Shown here: in pieces, positions 11,201-21,645 of the stretch
Position numbering within the stretch: the stretch's first letter is position 1
Layout: each line of letters begins with the position of its first letter
Assembly: GCA_019044685.2 (NCBI GenBank)
Contig: JAGTXX020000010.1
Coordinates: forward strand, 496,001-560,000
Direction: 5' to 3'
Length of the DNA stretch: 64,000 nt
From: Nannochloris sp. 'desiccata'
Taxonomy: Eukaryota; Chlorophyta; Trebouxiophyceae; Chlorellales; Chlorellaceae
The notes under the pieces: model-generated
The model's database searches: none
Told to the model about the DNA's origin: nothing
The model's input: only the letters and a program-made list of their open reading frames with translations
Position numbers and translations under genes: made by a program

Positions 11201-12404
11201 TGAAGGTCTTGCACGTTTACTCCCTACTAGCCCTGCAGCTTATGACCCTTCCTTTTTAATTCCTTTCTGCGTGGCAGCTTTACGTGTGGGCCTTCTTCCT
11301 CCTCGTTTGTTCGCTCAAGCAGGTCTTGCATCAGTATGCCTTCGTGCTACAGCTGCAGAAGATCCAGGATTGCGAGGTATGGCGTATGAAGCACTAGGTT
11401 TGCTTACCCAAGAGCTGCAATCTGGAGCAAGGCAGCAGAAGATTCCTTTTGAGGCTGAGGAACACAAACTTGCAGCTCCCGGGGGTGCTGAACACACTGC
11501 ATCTTTTGAGCAGCCTAAAGGCGATTTCAAGGAACGTGCGCAGCTTTTAAGTTTATTAGAATGGGTCCGTGATGCATTAGAGACACCATTTACTCGTTTA
11601 CCTGCTGTTCATGCAGTGTTTTTAGCAGAAGCAGCGCTTTTAGTCTCTCACCCTTCTCACCCAATGTTTGGTCCTGTGAGCAAAGCACGCTTGAAAACAG
11701 CTACATTAGACGTTTCTCTTGTTCCTCTATTTAGACAGACTATTTTATCTGGTTCTCAGGAGGCCCGTGTAGAACGAAGCTGGCTCTTAAGATTGCTGCG
11801 TGCTGGGCTGCGCTCGAGTGCTGATGCCAGGGTATACCTCAGGCAGTACATATTTGAGCTTGTTATGAGCCTGTATGATGCTGTTTCTGTCGATTCGGGT
11901 ACTTCAAGCCTCGCTTTAGGTGTGATTCTTGCTGCATGTTCTGTGCCCCGAGCTGCTCGGGAGTTGGTCGAGCGAGGTGGGCTCGTTGGCTGGCTTTCCT
12001 CAAGAGCTGCAAGTTCAACATCTGGCGCTATTGCATCCACTAATCAGAAAACTGGTTTAAATAAATTTAAAGATGCTGTTTCTATAGTGAACGCGCTGCA
12101 CACGTTGACTACCTTGCGTGCTGTAGTTGGTGGAGGGAAAGGAAGTGCACGAGCTGCTGAAGATTACGCTCAAGCTTGCCGATGCCTGCTGAGCATGCTA
12201 TGCAGCTTATCAGCTTCTGAATCTGCGTTGACTCCGTCTCAAGTGTCTGGGTTAGCCAAGGTGTGGGCTGCTACACTGCCGGTGGTCTCTTGGACAGAGG
12301 AAGCTGCAGCGGGTGCTGGCGTAGCGTTTTTAGGTGCTGGTGAAATTCAAGTAGTGGAAGGTACAGCACAAAGAATTGATATTTTGAGTAAGAAGACTCT
12401 TTAA
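5300..12404 (+). CDS. URB1: Nucleolar pre-ribosomal-associated protein URB1/Npa1
   Basis: Three exons (5300-5500, 5647-9188, 9320-12404; introns of 146 and 131 bases) give about 2275 residues, close to the size of human URB1. URB1/Npa1 is a helical-repeat scaffold of early pre-60S ribosomal particles in the nucleolus. The N-terminal domain shows the family pattern of a helical stretch ending in SFSPWTARELVRVFDFGL. The C-terminal domain has ERSWLLRLLRAGLRSSADAR followed by YIFELVMSLYDA, the most conserved part. Between them lie long Ala/Leu-rich helices and acidic loops such as DSDNSDEEGE. The first intron is phase 0 and the second phase 2, and both joins restore family-like sequence. A partial copy of exon 1 lies upstream at 4207-4326. 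Confidence 0.85.
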
Positions 12405-13106
12405 AAGGATGGGAAACATTGATAGTAAGGTTGCTAACAGTCTGTCAGGGGTGGAGAAGTTATGCATGCAAATTTGAAGGGTTTTCTGCATTTAAAATGG
12501 AATAAAAAATTTGTAAAGGGATAAGACCCGACCGCTAGCACACGTGCATGTACAAGGGGTTGAGCAATCACCTTGGTAGCCTATGCCAAACTCGCTTTTC
12601 TCAAGGTTTTCACCGTCGGAGACGGTGTAGGTATAGAAGCAGAGGAAGCGTGCACACATGGCATATTGTGAAATAGATTGCATAAAAAATGAAATTTAAT
12701 ATCGGAATACACAATACCCACCAGCGTCACAAACGGCTCAAGACATCCCGAGTTGTGAAACTACGTAAACACAATAATCTTAGCAGAACTTACGCGTCAA
12801 TTCGTGGTTAGAGAGCCCAATAGAAAGTGTAAATGCGTAAATTGATATCTACTAATATTTGTAACGACAGGTGGGGAGGCGCAAGTCCCCTGCGCAGGCA
12901 TGCCGCTCCCGCCTTGAATGGATGTATATGCTATCATAAATAGTTAGCTTAAATCCTTTTCTCCTGATTTTTTTTGCACAGTCCAGTATATCCATTACAT
13001 TCATAATTGATTTATACGCTTTTCCGTGCTGAAATCACTTAAAAAGAGAATTTCAAATTTACAATTGTTGCAAGACCCCAATAACAGGCACGTGCCCGAG
13101 GGAAGT
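12405..13106. other. URB1 3' flank and intergenic DNA
   Basis: This includes the URB1 3' untranslated region, with TGTAA (the usual green-algal polyadenylation signal) near 12510. A 63-codon minus-strand frame at 12492-12683 looks faintly coding but has no recognised family. Nothing else was seen. Confidence 0.35.
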
Positions 13107-13194
13107 TGTCACAGACCGGTTAGTACGCTATAAGAACCCGTGGAAAATGGCATTAGTGTTCGGGTTCTTATAGTGTACTAACCGGTCTGTGACA
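13107..13194. ncRNA. Near-perfect 34-bp hairpin, candidate small-RNA precursor
   Basis: Arms at 13107-13140 and 13161-13194 pair over 34 positions around a 20-base loop. The only difference between the arms becomes a G.U pair if the plus strand is transcribed, and a further G.U pair is possible at the base. The stem length and loop size resemble a short miRNA-type precursor, but a miniature inverted-repeat element would look the same. It is intergenic between URB1 and the gene at 13564-14346. No promoter was identified; the RNA role is inference. Confidence 0.45.
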
Positions 13195-13563
13195 GAAGTC
13201 ATATATGGAATGGAATTTACATTTAACATCCTCTATTTAGGGGATGCAACAAATTTGCTAATTACGCAAAACGGGAGAGAGAAAAAAAAGGCTTGGAGCT
13301 GTTGAGCTTAAGAAAAAGGGGGTCTTGGAAGGTAGACATTACGCAGCAGAAAGAAAGGATATAATGTATTCTGTTGCTTACTCAGTGAATTTAGCTTTAA
13401 TCGGTGACTGAATTCATGTGGGGTCAATGCCAATAGTAAAAAAATCTATTTTAAAAGGTGCACCCACGTGGGAGATATGAGGAGCCTGTTGGATCCAACG
13501 TTGGCATTCATATCTACTTCCCCGAAAAAAAAAATGAAAAAAGATGGTGGTCGAATCCTAGTA
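13195..13563. other. Intergenic DNA, 3' flank of the GPI-like gene
   Basis: AT-rich sequence after the hairpin, including the presumed 3' end of the minus-strand gene. No other feature was recognised. Confidence 0.3.
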
Positions 13564-14346
13564 TTAAAAGAAGAGACTGGTAAAGAAAGCAAGTGCGACG
13601 GTAACTCCTGTGACACAGGTGGTATAGTGAGCACCGTGGGTGGACCACGCAGTAAAAGAAGAAGATTTGCCGAGTAGTGAGTCTAACGCTTCGGAGACGG
13701 TTGAATTAACTGTAGCTGCAACTCCGGCTGCAGATGGAACAGTAATGGTGGCAGGAGCAGCACTAGTGGCAGGAGCAGTTGTGTTCACAGGGATTGCAGT
13801 CCCAGTTGCAGGTGCAGCTCCAGAGGGAACAGACGCCGTGGGTGTATCTGTACCTTCTCCAGGACCATCATCAGGTGCAGCTCCAGAGGGAACAAAGACT
13901 GGAGCAGCTGCGCTACCCCCGCTGGCGCTGTTGTCAGAAGGCGTGGCAGAAGAAGTATCAGGTTCTTCAGGTTCATCCTCAACTTCACTGTCGACAGATC
14001 CCCCGTCGTCCTCGAGACAGCTGTAGTCGCCTTCATAATCACAGGGAAATGGGTCTATCTCATCGTCCTCAAGACAGCTGTAGTCACCTTCATTATCGCA
14101 AGGGAAATAGTCACCATCCTCCTCCTCTTCGTTATCATAATCGTCCTGCAACAGGCGCCTGAGCTTCTTTCCCGCGGCCTGGGCCGGGACCATGGTCATG
14201 CTGGAATCTGCTGAAAGCACTTTTTCAGCGGCGAAACTTTTCAAACCATGTTTTTTTGCACCATTGTGACGCTGAGAAGCGACAGCCAGCACCAAAATGG
14301 TAGCAACAATGAATAGGGTGAGCAGGGTATTTGTCCCACGGGCCAT
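13564..14346 (-). CDS. Secreted acidic-repeat protein with GPI-like tail
   Basis: A single exon of 260 residues with no recognised family. It has an N-terminal signal peptide (MARGTNTLLTLFIVATILVLA), a basic KKLRRLLQ motif after it, and a strongly acidic segment. Next is a Cys-containing repeat, (D)YFPCDNEGDYSCLEDD then PFPCDYEGDYSCLEDD, visible in DNA as a tandem duplication near 14020-14110. A long Ala/Pro/Ser/Thr-rich stretch follows, probably O-glycosylated, and then a hydrophobic C-terminus (VTGVTVALAFFTSLFF) preceded by small residues. This layout fits a GPI-anchored wall or surface glycoprotein. The acidic loops could bind cations, which is speculation. Confidence 0.7.
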   Translation of the reverse strand: MARGTNTLLTLFIVATILVLAVASQRHNGAKKHGLKSFAAEKVLSADSSMTMVPAQAAGKKLRRLLQDDYDNEEEEDGDYFPCDNEGDYSCLEDDEIDPFPCDYEGDYSCLEDDGGSVDSEVEDEPEEPDTSSATPSDNSASGGSAAAPVFVPSGAAPDDGPGEGTDTPTASVPSGAAPATGTAIPVNTTAPATSAAPATITVPSAAGVAATVNSTVSEALDSLLGKSSSFTAWSTHGAHYTTCVTGVTVALAFFTSLFF

Positions 14347-14769
14347 TGTGAGTTGGTAGTTTGAGTAAACTACAGCGGAACAATGTCGGAAGTTATGAAA
14401 ATCGGATCAGCAATACGATTGCATAGCAAACTAGATGCTTTGCAGGAGATATGCACTGAAAAATGCTAGCCACTATTAGTAGCTACTAATCACAATTGAT
14501 GGCCCAGTATAGACATGCAAAATCACAAGACAAGTATATACAGCACCCATAGACTTACCTAAAGCTTGCTTAAGTTCAGATTTTGTTAAAAACTAGACCT
14601 TTGCTCCAGCTACTGGTGCATAAATAATATCCACTGTAGATGTCGATTCTCCTCCGGTGGCCACAAAAATCAAGCCTGAGCTGGAAGTATCCCCGGGGAA
14701 AATCCATTGGGCAATTGTAAAGTTTTTCCCTACCCACGGCATCAATCTTTTATATTATAATGCTTCATC
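14347..14769. promoter_or_regulatory. Divergent region between the GPI-like gene and PLAC8
   Basis: Both flanking genes point away from this 423-base stretch, so it should hold both promoters. No individual element was identified. Confidence 0.35.
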
Positions 14770-15800
14770 ATGTCGAGTAGGGTACTAGCCCCTCACGCGT
14801 CAGGCGTTGGGGAAAGCGGCGCTTTGCAAGCGGCATCATTAAGCTGGGGTGCCCGGGCAGCGCCGTTTACAAGCGATGTTTGCGATTGTTGCGACAATTG
14901 TGGGATTTGCGTAAGTATACAATGCACAGTACCTGATCAAAATCCTATGCATTAGGCTCACTTTTCAGTGCAATAATTTTTGCATGCAAATTGTTTGCAG
15001 TGCAAAACGCTCTTTTGCCCATGCCAGACATACTCGGACATTAACAAACATGTAAATGGAGAAGAGTGAGTTGTTATCCCACGGCATACAAATAGTGCCG
15101 ATGGCCAATCCACTGGTTATCTTTCTGAAGCCCATTTTTGGCCACTGTCGCCGAAAATCGGTGCTGCCGGATTTTTATTTTCCTATATTTTATTTTCCTA
15201 TATAAAAACTGACCATTTTCCTTCTCTTCATATAGGGATGGTGCATGTAGCCATTGTTTCTTGTGTTACTTCCTTCCTTGTACCTTTGCTGCATGCTGTA
15301 TGGGCAAAAGCAATCGCACAAAGCTCCGCAAAGTTTACGGACTTGCCAATTCGGGTTGCTGTGGTGGAGATTGCTGCGTCCATTGCTTCTGTCACTGCTG
15401 TGCTATGTGCCAAGAGATGCGTGAAATTGATTTTCGTCAACATGCTTTGAACACGACCCAGCGTACAGCTTCAGGGCCGCAGATAAATCAGACTGTGGAA
15501 GTGAATCAATCAATGGCAATGATGCAACAAGCTCCCAGCGGCTACATGGCACCACCTACCTTTGCTGGCGCCCAGCTTACCACGGTCGGTTCGCAAAACC
15601 AACAAATCTACAGGATGCCAAGCGGCCAGCTTGTCATGGTATCTAACATAGAGCCAGTTTCTCCTGGCACTATGGTACCATCTAGCCCAGGCTCCCCTCC
15701 ACAGTTTGTTCATTCTGGTAGCGGCTCCTTTCCTGCCCAGCAGTTCTTGCCTGCGCCTGCGAACCCCCCTGACCAACAATTTATTGACAAAACCCAGTAG
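14770..15800 (+). CDS. PLAC8-family cysteine-rich protein
   Basis: Three exons (14770-14910, 15001-15065, 15236-15800) give 256 residues. The Cys-rich core begins at [18 protein letters not shown] across the first splice join, continues with [13 protein letters not shown], and ends in [19 protein letters not shown], the PLAC8 signature ending in Q-E-x-R-E. Plant members (FW2.2/PCR-like) are small membrane-associated proteins linked to cell number and metal transport. After the domain comes a roughly 110-residue tail rich in Gln, Pro, Ser and Met, unusual in length and without recognised motifs. The third exon uses the frame that restores the Cys pattern. The family call is secure; the function is not. 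Confidence 0.85.
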
Positions 15801-17242
15801 AAACTTCTTCTCTTCATTCCATGCCCATTATCTCTCGTCAAACAACGTATTATTGAAATCTTTTTTTCGACTGGCCATATGGATAGATATGCATATCTAA
15901 CTGAATGATCCTATTAATATTGCTCTGGAGGAAAGATTATTTCCATTAATGTTAAAAGATATCGTCACAATAATTTTAATGTTTAAGGAATAACTCCCTT
16001 TGGTGCACGTAAGTGTAATGTTCAATAATATCACCATGATGACAAGAACATTTGTTGCCTTGCCTCGTATTGGAATATGATAATCAAACACAGAGGCGAA
16101 TTTTCACGATGCAGCGCTGCTAGTCAAATTCGATTTAAACGCCCCATAATGTACGCAGCTCAGAGGCAATGGTGTTAAAATCTAGCCTTGCTGCAGGCTC
16201 CTGGGCCAGCATCTCTTCATACGAGCAATATGTGCATCCAATGAGTCCCTAGGCTCTAATTCAGGAACCTCGGGCAAGGGAGGAATTCCTCTTCAAAGAG
16301 CGAGGCGCCGCCCTTTTATCACATTTGCCAATAATATTCCATACAGTGGCGCTATGAGGCCAAGGCAGCTTCGAAGTCAAACTCACAGAGAGCCACACCC
16401 AAGGATTAAATTCCAGAAGAAGCGGTGGGACTCTTGCCACTGATTACTTCAGCCAGCCAGCATTGTTGTCTTCGAAGGCCGCGGCTCCTCTGCTACATCC
16501 TCAAAACTTCCCAGCAAATTATTAACTGAGCACATATAACCCAAGCAGTGCTTTCGTTCACTGATAATCTGTCTATTCTTCCTTTCTGATTGTTGATACT
16601 TGTTGGTTGCTTGATTTAGTAGATTTTCACAAGCCTGTCAGTGGTAAAACGCAAACATGTTCTGACGGAACAAAAATACTATCTAACGGAACCAAAACAC
16701 TCATTTTGAAAGGCAAACTTATAGCATTGTGATATATTGATTCTAGATTGCGTGTAATGTGAAGAATTCTCCTATGTTAATTTGCTCTGCGTTGCCGACA
16801 GCGAAAGGAAAGAAATCGAAAAATATTTCGAGAGCTCGTTTTTCCTTTAAAACACACAACCGAGATATAAGCAATCACAGTTATAACAACTTTTCTATAG
16901 TAGTATCGATATGGATATAACAGTTATTCTATATAATATACTACATGAACCAGGCAACAGTGCAAACCTTGGATAGAAGGCAAAAGAAAAAGCCGAGGAA
17001 CGTGCACACGACGGGGGATAGCTATCCCTATAGGAAGAAAACAAGAGCGGAGAAGGAAAAATAGAGTAGGGGTAAAATGAAGGACCACGTCAAGTCAATT
17101 CAAGTCAAAAAAGAACAGGTTCAACCAGTTAGGGGAGCAGAAAGAGAAAAGAAAGTCTATGAGGCTTTCAATCAGGAACAGCAACTCAAAAGGTCTATTA
17201 TTAATTTTATTTTCCACAAGCCATACTCAATACTTTTTTTTA
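15801..17242. other. Long intergenic stretch
   Basis: No gene was recognised in these 1.4 kb. The 5' end holds the PLAC8 3' flank and the 3' end holds that of the minus-strand surface protein. A 21-base unit is present twice in tandem near 16661-16701 (ACGGAAC core). Confidence 0.4.
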
Positions 17243-19256
17243 CTATTTCAAAGACCCTGACGATGTAGAAATCTCATCACTCCCCCTAATAGGATGCACA
17301 GCCCCTCGCGCAAGATTCATTGAGCCCATATTCGCATAACTTGGCACTCTATTAGGACTAGGCAAGCCTCCAGGCCCTAAAGACTGACTTTGATATAGCT
17401 GCCGTTGTGGTGTGACGCTTGGCCCCCTGGTAGGTGAAGGTGGACCACCCACACCGTTTCCAATAAAGCTGCCACTACGCTGCATAGTGATGGAATCAAT
17501 CCTTCCGTCAATAACACTATCAGGACCAGTTGGTCCATACCCTCCATACCCTCCCCCATACGATGCCATAGATCCGGTACGAGCTAATATATCGTGCTCA
17601 GATCCAGTTCTAGCTGCTCCAGTGAAAGATTTCCCACTGGCTTTAATAATACGAGACTGCATACGCTGCCTTGAGGCGGCAGCTTCAGCTTGCTGTTTTT
17701 CGACTGCTTCCAAGTGTTTCCTCTTATGGCGCTTATACATGATGTATGCTGGTACCGGCATAAGGACCAAAATAGCACCTACGATGCATCCAATGATCCA
17801 GCCAGGGACAGATCCACCGGTGGATGCATTAGGATCTTGTATGAAATCATAAGGCTGGGTAATAGGCTGCGCTGTCAAGGTGATGTTACTAACCGGAGCG
17901 CCCAACGCCATGGAGAGATCTTGCGCCAAGGTGCCAGAAGAGACTCCATCAACGACAGATCGGACTTCAGATTCGACACGGAGGTTGTTGGTGTGAACTT
18001 TCACACGGAGATGCACTTGGGTACCGATGGTGGAGCCGCTGCCTTGAAGGAGGGCACGATGAGAAGAAAGTAAACGGCGGCGGCGGTTGCCATCATCCGC
18101 TGCAGGGACGTTGTATTGTTTTGTTTCCAAGGGACCAGTTTCGATGTCTTTGATTTTAACGGAACGAAGATACCGATCAGAAAGAACCTACAGGTAGGAA
18201 ACATTAAAAGGACATTTAATTAATTAGTTAGTTAATTATTCTAGTGAAGAAGATATAAAAAGGGTAGCAACAGCAACAGCGGAGAGTTTTATTTCTTGAG
18301 AAGAAGGTGCTGGGCAGAAGAGACAAGACTACAAACAAGACAATCTACCAAATCTACTGTTATTCTATAGAAAATTTTTATTAAACGTACGTTGGTGAAT
18401 ACCCAAGATTTGGATTTTGTCCAAGGGGCGAGATAAGGGCCATCCAACGCCAATCCAAAAATAATTTCAGTATCCACAGGCAATGCCTTCCAATCTTCTG
18501 GAGGTGCAGGAGGTCGGTTATCAGGGACCTCTGGAGTTTCCCCGACAGGATCGTCTTCTTCAATAGCAGCTTCAGGAACAACCACTTGCTCCGCAGGGCC
18601 TCCAACCAGAGCGCCCGTCGGGGCAGCAGCACCACCACCACCACCAGCAGCAGCGGCAAAAGGATCAACAGGGGCAGCTGTAGCACCACCGCCGATAGGG
18701 GTGTTAAAATCTGTAATAGGGGTGGTAGCAGGTGTACCACCAATAGCAGCGTTAGGGTCTGCTGGGGCAGCAGTGGCGGAATCAGTTGCAGGAGCGGCGG
18801 TCGCAGCATCGCCACCTGGAACGGTGTTGGGGTCTACAGCAGGGTTAGCTCCGCCAATAGGATTTGTTGCAGCAGGCGCTTCTGTAGCGCCACCTCCAAT
18901 TTGAGCTCCAGGGTTTGCTGGGGCGGCAGTGACGGCATCTGCGGGGTCAGCACCACCGACGTCAGTGGCTGGGGCAGCTGTTCCACCGCCAATAGGCTGT
19001 AACCATTCTGGGGGTACTCCATCTAAAGTAAAAAGTAAAAAGAAATGGAAATAAAGTGAGCCAATAAATAAATATATACCAACTTCCACTACAGTTGGAA
19101 GATTTGCATCTTGTGAGATGCAGTACCCCAACCGCGAGATTAGTGCATGCCAATGCAACTAGAAAACTGACCTTGTGCATTTATACATTGTGGCAAAGCC
19201 ACAAGCAGCATTATGCTGCAAAGCGCTAAAGACATGCGCTTACTATTTATCCGCAT
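17243..19256 (-). CDS. Single-pass surface protein with Ala/Pro/Thr-rich ectodomain
   Basis: Three exons (19256-19172, 19022-18391, 18187-17243) give 553 residues; no family was recognised. The signal peptide (MSLALCSIMLLVALPQCINA) is followed by about 150 residues of Ala/Pro/Thr/Gly repeats built on IGGG, ATAAPAT and PADP units. Next is a compact region with RRRRLLSSHRALLQ and a mixed alpha/beta stretch (residues roughly 270-345). A transmembrane helix follows (VPGWIIGCIVGAILVLMPVP, then the stop-transfer YKRHKRKH), and then a cytoplasmic tail of about 165 residues with repeated RTGS/RSGS sites, likely phosphorylated. It could be an adhesion or wall-sensing protein. An alternative start lies seven codons downstream. 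Confidence 0.65.
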
Positions 19257-19907
19257 GGCCAATCTGCAGCACAAAATTCGCTTGGAAATTAGCTCACGGT
19301 CGTATATTTGCAAAGTGCTACTAACCAAGTGTACTACCGGGCTCGGCTGGCTGTAATTCTCTGAAATATAGGCCGGCGGCACCTATAATTTAATGGAGAC
19401 CTACCGTGTGCGGTTCGGTGACCTTTGGGGTTCTAGAGCGCGATTTAGCTGTGTAAAAGAGGCCAAGAGAGCTCTCTAGATAATAGACTACTGGGCAGTT
19501 GCAAGTGCCAGAGTATATTACCACGCAGTGCCGCTGCAGTCGAACTATCTCGCAAAATGGCAGATCTATAGTTGAGGTGTTGCGGTTGTCAAACGCCTGC
19601 TTTGTTCCTTGTGCCGGCTCCGATTATTTCCAAATATATCTCATACTAGAATCAATGAGAAGCTGGCGTTTTGTTCAGAAAATAGAGCATGCATAACACG
19701 TTGCTGCAAATTGGTTGCGCCCTTCCTTGGCGGAGCTTTAAGCTTCTCGGCGATTGACAAGCAGATTTCTTGTTCGGGAATTGGCATAGGAGACTTAAGT
19801 CCACACCACTATATTCGTAAGATACATGATCAGCGGCGAACGAGAGCTCGTAGGCATCAAGAAATAAATTTGAAAAGAAATAAACCTGAAATTCGATCCG
19901 ACTCGAA
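19257..19907. promoter_or_regulatory. Divergent region between the surface protein and 2H phosphoesterase
   Basis: The flanking genes are transcribed away from each other, so both promoters must lie in this 650-base interval. No coding sequence or specific site was recognised; frames at 19499-19984 look random. Confidence 0.35.
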
Positions 19908-21063
19908 ATGTTGTTGTTGAGAGAAATAACTGGTGTGGCCCTAGGAGGCTGGTGAGTACCAATATTGAGCTCCAATATTATCATTAATATGCACGGTTGA
20001 ACTCCAAATGCTTTAAAGTGTTGATCTTTGCTGCAGGTTGCTGTATGTTTTTTCCCTCAGGTGGCGGAGCCGTTGCTGCCGCCCCTCGTCTTTGTCAAGG
20101 TCTCCATCTTCTTCCCAGAATAATACTGATGGAAACAAAGTACATATTGTAGGAAGCTCTGTCAATTTACCCGACATGTCAGCAACGCTAAAAACTAAAA
20201 TAGCAGTTAGCGAAGAGGCCCAACAAGATCCTCGATTACTCGCCATGGCGTACGACGCCATGGCCTCGAAGTTTTCGACCCAGGGGTTCAATATAGCAGC
20301 TATCAGCGCTATGCGTCAATATTTTAGCCACGTAACAGGTCCAGGAGAAGCCCATCCTTTAAATTACGCTGATTTTCCGAAGGCTCCTCTCCCTCCTGGT
20401 GCTGTTCGGTTGAGCCTCGTCTTTTTTCAACGAGCAAACCTGTCATTAGCAAATTTAGTCCACCGTGCTGCCTCTGAAGTGATATCTGCACTACCTAAAG
20501 GCACAAAAATACATTTAAACGACCCGGGTCATTATCATATAACTATCTACATGACGTCACAACCACATACGCTCCGCCCCTCACCATTGATCCATGGAAA
20601 TGCCATTTCAGGAAATTTAACGCCAGAAGAGTTATACCAGCAAGCTCAGCCTACAAATTTTGAAGGAGAGCTTGCTGTGTTACGTAAAGAAACTTCCACA
20701 ACTTCTCCCCCCACTTTTAAAGTCCATCGGTTACTAATGGCAGATTCTGGCACCCTTCTCTTGTGTAGTGTCGATATTAGTGGCACGATGGCGGGGCTAC
20801 GGAGACGTTTGAAAAATGCCTTTCCAGGGGGTCCACCTCGTCAAAGCACCATTTTCCATGCAAGCGTCGCCAGGGTTTTAAGCCCTGAGCAGTTGGATAA
20901 CGAGAGTATCAAGAAAGTTCAGAGACTGTGTGATAAATGGAGCGAACGATTACGAGGGATGGAATTTTCCGTGGATGCTTTGCATTATGTAATGGAAGAA
21001 AGATTTACCACTGTAGAAGGACCTACGTATGAATTACCGTTGAAAGGAAATACGTCTTTATAG
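19908..21063 (+). CDS. Membrane-anchored 2H phosphoesterase-like protein
   Basis: Two exons (19908-19951, 20037-21063) give 356 residues. The first exon plus the start of the second form a hydrophobic N-terminal anchor (LGGWLLYVFSL followed by RWRSRCC), so the catalytic part is probably tethered to a membrane. The soluble part has the two motifs of the 2H phosphoesterase superfamily: YHITIY (His about 182, Thr 184) and FHASVARV (His about 289, Ser 291), about 105 residues apart. Members of this superfamily act on 2',3'-cyclic phosphates, RNA ends or related phosphodiesters. The substrate here is unknown. The exon join is supported by an intact GT-AG pair and a continuous hydrophobic segment. 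Confidence 0.7.
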
Positions 21064-21645
21064 AAGTAGTACTAGTAGGGAAGAAAGGTGAAGGGTAAGT
21101 TATTTGACGTGGAGCGGAACTCAAGTAAAGAGGATCGGTGGAGTGGGCCATCCTCCTCCCATGGGGAGACGTTGGACACCCCAAATGGGAGCTGTCGAAT
21201 TTTCCTGAGATCCCTATGGGTATGCGTATGACACCTGATAATGGAAATGTGTTGATAAAAGTAAAAACCAGGTTTGGGGCGAGTAGTGAGAGAAAATTGT
21301 AATGGCTCTTTCAGGCTTGTGTTTCAGGGTTTACTATTTTAAATAGTATTCAAAGCCTTTGAGAGCAGGGGGCTCTGATGTGCAACCAACCGTCGCCTTC
21401 TGCTTCTAGGACTCTCTGTTATCTCTATAGGTTTTGATTGTTAAGGATATCTGATTTACTAGTTGTAAGCAGTGAACGTAAACTGGAAGCAACAGCTGAC
21501 TCGCCCGAGAAATTTTAACTTTTGCCACGTAGGCCCCAAAAACTTTTCTCGGACTTCAATTCGATCATCAAAAATTAAAATTAAAAGGGCAATGCCCGAC
21601 GGCTTACAGCATTATTCATTTCATATATTATTTTAATCTACTCCA
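21064..21645. other. Intergenic DNA between 2H phosphoesterase and expansin
   Basis: This holds the 3' flank of one gene and the promoter side of the next, both on the plus strand. Nothing else was recognised. Confidence 0.35.

Noticed and set aside
13640..14026. 128-codon plus-strand frame
   Set aside because: It is the antisense of the GPI-like gene, which has a signal peptide and a hydrophobic end in the minus frame.
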